40,679 nt of DNA from a virus: IMG/VR virus record IMGVR_UViG_3300012930_000018, positions 1 through 40,679 of that record; one strand, 5' to 3'. Below are positions 36,035 to 40,679 of this stretch, in pieces (position 1 is the stretch's first letter; each line of letters opens with the position of its first letter). Made by a program: the position numbers and the translations under genes. Below the pieces are notes generated by a model, which did no database searches, was not told the DNA's origin, and saw only the letters and a list, made by a program, of their open reading frames with translations.

Positions 36035-36639
36035 CAGGGTGCCGTGTTACCCCAAGAAACTACACGGTACTGATCCAGGCGAAAACCGTTACCCGCATTG
36101 CTCACGCTTTGCGCAACGAAAAAATCCAGCGTGTTGTCAACTGTCGAATCGAATCCCGTGCCCACGGCGGGCGCTGTATTCGGCATGATGATCGTATTGC
36201 TCAATGTGGCGGAGTCGGCCGCAGCCGTACCGCCCTGCTGGATCATTTGCCCGGTCAACACCGCCTGTCCGATCAAGGCGGAAAGGGTTCCATTGCCCAC
36301 GGTGCGGCACTGAAGCGAGATACGGCCCCATAGTGGAATATTCGTATGCGCTGTCGTAGTGAGCGTAATCGCGCCCGTGGTGAAAGCGATTACGGCTCCG
36401 ACCATGACTTGAATGGTGAAGGTATCCGGACCCGTCACGCGATTCGAAATTGCCGCTTGAAAATCAATTTGCAGAAATGAACCGCGCTGAAAAAATCCAG
36501 CGGGTAGCTTGACGAATCCGGCCGAGGCTTCTGTTGCGGTTGCGCTCGTCAACATCGACTTCGCGGTGGTATAGGTGTTGTATTGCGTACCGGCGACAGG
36601 AATCGTCGCGATCAATTGGCCCCAAGATATAGATGGCAT
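36034..36639 (-). CDS. Beta-rich virion protein, 201 aa
   Basis: A Thr/Ala/Gly-rich strand-forming sequence with LQIDFQAAISNRVTGPDTFT and TTGAITLTTTAHTNIPLWGR, beginning MPSISWGQLIATIPVAGTQY and ending in DQYRVVSWGNTAP. No signal peptide, so a virion surface or head-decoration protein is likely. It overlaps the next gene by a base, and its partners at 36649 and 36948 are similar in composition. Confidence 0.65.
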   Translation of the reverse strand: MPSISWGQLIATIPVAGTQYNTYTTAKSMLTSATATEASAGFVKLPAGFFQRGSFLQIDFQAAISNRVTGPDTFTIQVMVGAVIAFTTGAITLTTTAHTNIPLWGRISLQCRTVGNGTLSALIGQAVLTGQMIQQGGTAAADSATLSNTIIMPNTAPAVGTGFDSTVDNTLDFFVAQSVSNAGNGFRLDQYRVVSWGNTAP

Positions 36640-36648
36640 TTCGTAGCC

Positions 36649-36942
36649 TCACATCGGGTAATAGACGACGGTGGGCGCGACGATATGCGTGACGCGCAAC
36701 CAATCTCCGGGATTCAAATGGAATTGCCCTCCGAGCAGGCCCACGGCATCGAAAAGCGTGCCGTCGCGCGAGAATTCAATTGTCGTGACAGTGCCGCCAG
36801 AGACGAGCACGAAAACTCGCGTGTTCGTGGAGTTCTGAATCGAACAGGGCGATGAGCCGACTGAAATCGTCGCGCGCGGACCAATCGAATACAGGTTGAT
36901 CGTTTGCGTTTCGACTGGCGAAGGCTGAACCGTCGATGCCAT
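36649..36942 (-). CDS. Small beta-rich virion protein, 97 aa
   Basis: Starts MASTVQPSPVETQTINLYSI, 5 bases after the upstream stop, with GGAAGAG as ribosome site; an ATG at 36960 would overlap the upstream gene without a better site. Strand pattern throughout (VFVLVSGGTVTTIEFSRDG; WLRVTHIVAPTVVYY). Virion decoration or tail component by composition and position. Confidence 0.65.
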   Translation of the reverse strand: MASTVQPSPVETQTINLYSIGPRATISVGSSPCSIQNSTNTRVFVLVSGGTVTTIEFSRDGTLFDAVGLLGGQFHLNPGDWLRVTHIVAPTVVYYPM

Positions 36943-36947
36943 CCGGA

Positions 36948-37418
36948 TCACTCTTCCCATGTAATCGTGTAGGAGCTGAGATTCGCGTCAGTTCCCGTTA
37001 CGTTCCCGCAACCGATCTGGCTATATGTCGTGCCCAACGCGCCACCAGTCGTCCGCCACTCACCGCCGATGGGCAGAACGATGACCCCGCCGCCGCCCTG
37101 CACATTCCAATTGATCTTGAAAAGATTGTTGTCAGCGGTGCCGGTCGCAACCGTGCCGTAGGTGTTGCAAGTCGCGATCGGCGTCACCCCCGGATTCGTG
37201 CTGGCGATGAGCAATGCCGTGGGAGTCGCGGGCGTGTTCGTGACCCTCGCCCAGCGCGTGACATAGCCGACAAGCGAGGTTCCATCCCCTCCCCAGGAAA
37301 TCATCTTCACTGCGGCAAGCTGGCCCGCAGTAAGCACGGTAAGAACAAACGAATTAAGAGTCGTTGTGCTCGCGGTCGGGGTGAAGGTCGAGGGTGTTCC
37401 GGAAGTGAATTGCGCCAT
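36948..37418 (-). CDS. Beta-rich virion protein, 156 aa
   Basis: Begins MAQFTSGTPSTFTPTASTTT and has alternating hydrophobic strands with Gly/Thr/Asn turns (TADNNLFKINWNVQGGGGVI). It ends SSYTITWEE. Probably one of a set of surface-exposed virion proteins with 36034 and 36649. A hairpin terminator lies 22 bases upstream of its start. Confidence 0.65.
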   Translation of the reverse strand: MAQFTSGTPSTFTPTASTTTLNSFVLTVLTAGQLAAVKMISWGGDGTSLVGYVTRWARVTNTPATPTALLIASTNPGVTPIATCNTYGTVATGTADNNLFKINWNVQGGGGVIVLPIGGEWRTTGGALGTTYSQIGCGNVTGTDANLSSYTITWEE

Positions 37419-37439
37419 GCTCTACTCCTTAAAATGAAA

Positions 37440-37464
37440 ACGGCCCCGAAGGGCCGTCTTTTTT
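37440..37464. terminator. Bidirectional hairpin between virion genes
   Basis: ACGGCCC-CGAA-GGGCCGT (37440-37457) has CTTTTTTC on the plus side and TTTTCATTTT on the minus side. On the minus strand it would partly stop late transcription before 37418; on the plus strand it could stop antisense transcription. Confidence 0.6.
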
Positions 37465-37483
37465 CTTTCGACAAAAACGATTT

Positions 37484-37762
37484 TCAAACGAACTTCTGGA
37501 ACCTCATCTGCTGCTCCGCGAACTTTTCGAGCTTTTTCACGAACAGCTCACAGCCGCGAACGGCGGCTCGCGCACCACAATTGGCACAAATCGGCTTCAT
37601 GCATTTCCCGCACCATGCCCCATCTTTCTTCCACTGCTGCATAAAGATAACGGCTTGACAGTGGCTACAGGTCTGGATATCGGCTTCCTCGCGCTTTGCA
37701 TTTTTATTGTTGAGGAAATATCCAGCGCCCTTCGTGTAGGGCGTGCCGATTAGGACGCCCAT
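37484..37762 (-). CDS. Zinc-ribbon virion-operon protein, 92 aa
   Basis: Begins MGVLIGTPYTKGAGYFLNNK and contains CSHCQAVI, CGKCMKPICANCGARA and a later Cys, a multi-pair zinc site. The sequence TKGAGYFLNN and the DIQTCSHC segment are features of a conserved but uncharacterised phage family. It lies next to the hypothetical 63-residue gene with which it overlaps. Confidence 0.7.
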   Translation of the reverse strand: MGVLIGTPYTKGAGYFLNNKNAKREEADIQTCSHCQAVIFMQQWKKDGAWCGKCMKPICANCGARAAVRGCELFVKKLEKFAEQQMRFQKFV

Positions 37763-37941
37763 CTTGCCTCTTCACGCGGATCATAGAGCTTTACCGCAAG
37801 TCCTTTTACCAGAGCATCGTGTTCAGCAATCAGCTCGCGCACGCGCTCAGGATCATTGCGGTGCTGATGGATAAGACTTGAAAGCGCAAGCAATTTCGCC
37901 CTGGTTTCCCGGTCAACATCGAGCGTCTGCGTCTGGATCAT
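37750..37941 (-). CDS. Small helical protein, 63 aa
   Basis: Starts MIQTQTLDVDRETRAKLLAL, coupled to the upstream stop by ATGA and to the next gene by a 13-base overlap. Helical, acidic and basic clusters alternate. Minor role in the virion operon assumed from position only. Confidence 0.65.
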   Translation of the reverse strand: MIQTQTLDVDRETRAKLLALSSLIHQHRNDPERVRELIAEHDALVKGLAVKLYDPREEARWAS

Positions 37942-38645
37942 GGCATTACATAGAGATTGCGCCCGAGCTGCGTTACGGCCGCAGCCGGCGGCGGTGCCGG
38001 GGCAAAAGCGAGCATATGCGCATGGATATTGTCTGTTCCGCCCGTGGTTGTGAAAGTTGCGGCGATTGATCCTTGTGTCGCCTGTGTCCTGTCCTCAGTG
38101 CGAAAAGCATCGCCAGCGGCAAAAGTCGCCGTATCCGTACTCGCGTAATTCGTTCCGACCGATGGAATCGTAGCGGCCGTATCGTCGTAAGCGACTCCGA
38201 CCACTTGGCATCCGTCAACAGTAGTAGTCTGCGCGCCGCTTGTGACCGCATCAGCGCCCGTTCCGAATGTGGCGGAAAACTGCGCGGCAAACTTGTTGAG
38301 AGCTGAAGCGGTAATGATTCCGCTGCGCTCTTCGCCACGAATCCGGCGAAAAGTTTGGCCGACGCTGAAAGTTGCCGTGATGACGGGTGACGCTACAGCG
38401 GCGACATTCTCCTTATAGAACGTGGCGCAATTAATCGAATTTCCATCGGGGCCGGTCGTTTGCTGGATCGTATAGGTATTGGTCCCGTCCGAAACGCCGG
38501 TAAGGTTCGCTGCGAGTCCGATCCAGCTAACGTGACCCCATACCGCGTTCCCGGCAGTAAAACTCGCCCCAAAAGTCTGTGTCGCAACCGTGGTAGCAGA
38601 TCCATCATTCGTGTCGGCCGAGATCCGGCTTTGAACTTTCGCCAT
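37938..38645 (-). CDS. Beta-rich virion protein, 235 aa
   Basis: Contains TFGASFTAGNAVWGHVSWIG, TTGPDGNSINCATFYKENVA and VITATFSVGQTFRRIRGEER, then ends with FAPAPPPAAAVTQL. The repeated Gly/Ala/Thr strands and Pro-rich end suit a surface or fibre-like virion part; no signal peptide. TGATG overlaps the upstream stop. Unrecognised family. Confidence 0.65.
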   Translation of the reverse strand: MAKVQSRISADTNDGSATTVATQTFGASFTAGNAVWGHVSWIGLAANLTGVSDGTNTYTIQQTTGPDGNSINCATFYKENVAAVASPVITATFSVGQTFRRIRGEERSGIITASALNKFAAQFSATFGTGADAVTSGAQTTTVDGCQVVGVAYDDTAATIPSVGTNYASTDTATFAAGDAFRTEDRTQATQGSIAATFTTTGGTDNIHAHMLAFAPAPPPAAAVTQLGRNLYVMP

Positions 38646-39376
38646 CAGGCGTTTCCGCAGTCGAAGCGGTTATTGCAATATTTGGTCATGTCCAAGCCCG
38701 TGCCCGCCGCAGCGAAAAATCCGATACCGGGGAAACCGGTCAAAATCTTTCCGGCGGTCGTATCGGTGTATTGAACCTGCTGCACGCCACCAAGAAAGAC
38801 CGTAAGCACCGGGCTGCCAGAGGTCGAATCGAACACAGTTCTGATGATGTCGCCGTCAGCCGCGACAAAAGGCGTGCCGGACAAGAGAGTGAAAACCGTA
38901 GTGTCGAAGTCTCCCAGAGCACCGTTCCAACGGACGGGCTGGACGCTGGTGTTGAAACCGAAATCCATTTCGTAGCCTTTGGCCGAATTCGCTGTGATAG
39001 TAAATCCGGTCAGAGTCTCGACCTCGTGCGTGCTCGGTGGGGTGTATCCCCCCACCTTGACTATGCGGATTTCCGAGTAGTGCTTCGTCGTCGAAAATCC
39101 CTGACCCTGAACTGTAGCAAGGCAATCATCGAATCCTGCGGAGGCACCTACCCCGTAAGCAATACCGGGAGATCCGCCATTCGAGCGGACGTTCTGCCAG
39201 TCCAAACCATTTGTCCCGCCGAGCGTGAATACGCCGCCCAGCGAAATCGGATTTTCAGTAAGCGGCCAAGTTGTAGGAAAGATAGGACCGCTTACGACAG
39301 CTCTAGTAATAGCCCTCGGGGTGGGCTGAAAACCGATCAACAGCCCGTCCCCACCCAGCTTGTCGTGCCCCAGCAC
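38645..39376 (-). CDS. Lectin-like virion protein, 243 aa
   Basis: The beta-rich sequence FTLGGTNGLDWQNVRSNGGS, then IRIVKVGGYTPPSTHEVETL and GDIIRTVFDSTSGSPVLTVF, resembles concanavalin/jelly-roll domains used for sugar binding. Start uncertain: GTG 39376 overlaps the upstream gene by 40 bases, while TTG 39340 overlaps the stop as TTGA and could be coupled. The ending DMTKYCNNRFDCGNA carries two cysteines. Possibly a receptor or capsule-binding part. Confidence 0.65.
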   Translation of the reverse strand: MLGHDKLGGDGLLIGFQPTPRAITRAVVSGPIFPTTWPLTENPISLGGVFTLGGTNGLDWQNVRSNGGSPGIAYGVGASAGFDDCLATVQGQGFSTTKHYSEIRIVKVGGYTPPSTHEVETLTGFTITANSAKGYEMDFGFNTSVQPVRWNGALGDFDTTVFTLLSGTPFVAADGDIIRTVFDSTSGSPVLTVFLGGVQQVQYTDTTAGKILTGFPGIGFFAAAGTGLDMTKYCNNRFDCGNA

Positions 39377-40053
39377 TCATAACCGTGACTCGGACTGACC
39401 GCCCGGATATTCGGCGGATTGCCGCTCACACAGATGCTCGCGAGATCCGAGTAAGCATTCGCGCTCATCCAAACCCCGTTTCTGAACACCTTGCCTGCGC
39501 CAACAGTCCAAACCGCACCCAAAAGGGTCAATTGCGCAAGCGGTGGCGCGCAGTCACCGAGCTGACTATCACCGCTTGGCACGGGCGCTGGGGGCGGCGG
39601 TGGGGGAGGCGCAGCAGCAACAACCGTAGCAATCAATTTCGGCGTAAGACTCATCGAAGTATAAGCAAGGGTGGTCACTGCGCCGGAAGGAACCGGAAAG
39701 GACTGTGACAGCGTGAATGTGACCGACCAACCGCCTACAAGATCTGTAACGCCTTGCGTCGTGCCGACCTGCGTAAATCCGGCTTTTACTTTCGCAACCA
39801 CCACATCGCCCGCCTGGGGCGGGAAGCTGACTGATACCGTACTCGTGGAAAGCAGCGTGTCGCTCGCGACGCGATTGAGTTCTACATCGTTCGCATCGAG
39901 CAAAGCGACAAAATTCGAGAACTTGAGCCTTGTGTCCCAGGGAGTCCAGGTCGAATAAACATTCGCGAAGCTATAGGTCTGAGCTTGCGCGGCGGGGGCC
40001 ACGAGCGCTAGAGCCCCTATAAGCGTCAAAACAGTCCTCGCAAATAACGTCAT
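39337..40053 (-). CDS. Secreted or surface protein with signal peptide, 238 aa
   Basis: Sec signal peptide MTLFARTVLTLIGALALVAP with the cleavage site probably after AQAQ. Then a beta-rich domain, a proline linker (aa 149-158, AAPPPPPPPAP) and a C-terminal part with four cysteines (DCAPP, SICVSG, YECWG, GTGC), which would make disulphides in the periplasm or outside. An exported protein inside the virion operon is unusual. The ribosome site GAGGTAAAGCCC is good. Confidence 0.75.
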   Translation of the reverse strand: MTLFARTVLTLIGALALVAPAAQAQTYSFANVYSTWTPWDTRLKFSNFVALLDANDVELNRVASDTLLSTSTVSVSFPPQAGDVVVAKVKAGFTQVGTTQGVTDLVGGWSVTFTLSQSFPVPSGAVTTLAYTSMSLTPKLIATVVAAAPPPPPPPAPVPSGDSQLGDCAPPLAQLTLLGAVWTVGAGKVFRNGVWMSANAYSDLASICVSGNPPNIRAVSPSHGYECWGTTSWVGTGC

Positions 40054-40192
40054 TGGGCTTTACCTCTTTTTCGATGATCCGAACCGGGGCGTACAGATCG
40101 CGCCCGCAATGACTGCAAGGCCCCAAGGGCCTGCCCTTGCGACGCCATCCAAATCCCGGAGGTTCAGGAGGCCCGGACCGGGCTGATCTCAC
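39971..40192 (-). CDS. Small zinc-knuckle protein, 73 aa
   Basis: Contains CSHCGRDLYAPVRIIEKEVK and CEDCFDAY, giving a zinc ribbon, followed by a basic, Ser-rich tail. The GTG at 40192 overlaps the portal end by 29 bases and has no strong ribosome site; a TTG inside is an alternative. The 3' end overlaps the next gene by 83 bases, so the exact ends are uncertain. Confidence 0.5.
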   Translation of the reverse strand: MRSARSGPPEPPGFGWRRKGRPLGPCSHCGRDLYAPVRIIEKEVKPNDVICEDCFDAYRGSSARGPRRASSDL

Positions 40193-40679
40193 CTACGTAT
40201 TTCTTTCCATTCGGTCCCGTGATCGTCACAATCTTTTTCTGAGTCGGGAACTGAACGACAACCTCGGTAGGCTTTGCGGGCGCTGCGGGTTTGGGTTCGG
40301 GCTTATTTGCGGCAACCGCAAGCTTGACTGCATCCCCGCGCGTGTCGCTTTGGGAGCGAGCCGCGATATCGGCGCGATCGGTCTGCGCTTTGGTCTTGAT
40401 ATCAAGCTCGCGCACCGCATGGGTCGCGATGATTTCTTTCTCGCGGATATCCAGCTCCCGGTTGCGAATCCCAAGCTCGGCTTTCTTCAGCATCCGATCC
40501 TCCTGCGCGTTGTCCTGCTCGGCCTTGATGCGCTCGCGCTGGACCTGATTCGCGTCGGACTGAACCTGAACCTGCGCCTGCGCCGCCTGCTCTTCGGGGG
40601 TCGGACCTTTCTTTTGCGCGTCCTGTTGCATCTGCTCAAGCCCTTTCAAAATCTCATCGCGCTGTTGGAAAGACGAGTG
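40164..40679 (-). CDS. Portal protein, C-terminal fragment
   Basis: The frame enters from the right edge and ends at 40164. The visible 171 residues are a Gln/Glu-rich long helix (QMQQDAQKKGPTPEEQAAQA and on), the C-terminal barrel-helix that is typical of podovirus portals, with a Pro/Ala linker and KKIVTITGPNGKKYVGEI at the end. Portals form the 12-subunit ring through which DNA enters. The fragment shape fits and it lies upstream of the virion genes, but the core domain is out of view, so the name is inferred. Confidence 0.6.
   Translation of the reverse strand, partial: HSSFQQRDEILKGLEQMQQDAQKKGPTPEEQAAQAQVQVQSDANQVQRERIKAEQDNAQEDRMLKKAELGIRNRELDIREKEIIATHAVRELDIKTKAQTDRADIAARSQSDTRGDAVKLAVAANKPEPKPAAPAKPTEVVVQFPTQKKIVTITGPNGKKYVGEISPVRAS

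Noticed and set aside
39337-40053. Variable protein of a diversity-generating retroelement
   Set aside because: No reverse transcriptase, no template repeat and no adenine-biased variable repeat were seen in the window.

Overview
The window is almost entirely phage. It reads as most of the genome of a temperate, short-tailed (podovirus-type) phage of a GC-rich Gram-negative host, probably a member of the Pseudomonadota such as a betaproteobacterium. The evidence is a complete large terminase, the end of a portal protein, scaffold, major capsid, tail-adaptor, tail-hub, ejection and tail-fibre proteins, an integrase with an excisionase-like partner, strong GGAG-type ribosome sites, and many ATGA or TGATG start/stop overlaps. 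No bacterial chromosomal gene is seen apart from tRNA-Ser sequences at the attachment site.

Layout. (1) 1-1342, minus: start of an unknown gene and the large terminase. The portal is cut by the right edge and the gene after the terminase is cut by the left edge, so the two ends may join in a circular or permuted genome with a piece missing. (2) 1365-2077, plus: four tiny genes inserted against the late direction. (3) 2074-2787, minus: three small genes. (4) 2800-4009: a small membrane gene, a possible structured RNA with a terminator, a secreted protein and a gene-poor stretch with paired GGGTCAAG repeats. (5) 4043-7212, plus: a SprT-like metalloprotease and seven small genes. Four transcription units here begin with the same compound leader (stem-loop, GGTGC/GCACC stem-loop, then a CTACCGGAG-type ribosome site). 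(6) 7322-15813, minus: about twenty accessory genes in four leftward operons. These include a duplicated two-gene module, a ParB-like protein, an NrdR-like zinc ribbon, a holin-like protein and a lipoprotein. Each operon is preceded by one or more CTAT-NN-ATAG palindromes, a likely operator family. (7) 16142-20918, plus: a protein with an SSB-like tail, a RecB-type nuclease, a NinB-like protein, an excisionase-like protein and the integrase. (8) 21178-21513: a complete tRNA-Ser(GCU), then an attP made of a tRNA-Ser 3' end flanked by helically phased GGGTCAG repeats. (9) 21531-22134, plus: a winged-helix protein and a 29-residue membrane peptide. (10) 22131-40679, minus: the late virion operon, read right to left from portal to tail fibre, interrupted by one plus-strand gene at 34181-34543.

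How it fits together. The intact attP with phage genes on both sides says the sequence is the free or circular form, not an integrated prophage read across attL or attR. Integrase and excisionase next to attP control integration. The nuclease, NinB-like and SSB-like genes look like a recombination module. No polymerase, helicase, primase, classic CI repressor or endolysin was recognised; these may be absent, unrecognisable or in the missing segment. The most unusual features are the repeated dual-hairpin leaders, the palindrome regulon in front of the leftward operons, the duplicated gene pair, and an integrase whose first catalytic arginine position reads serine.
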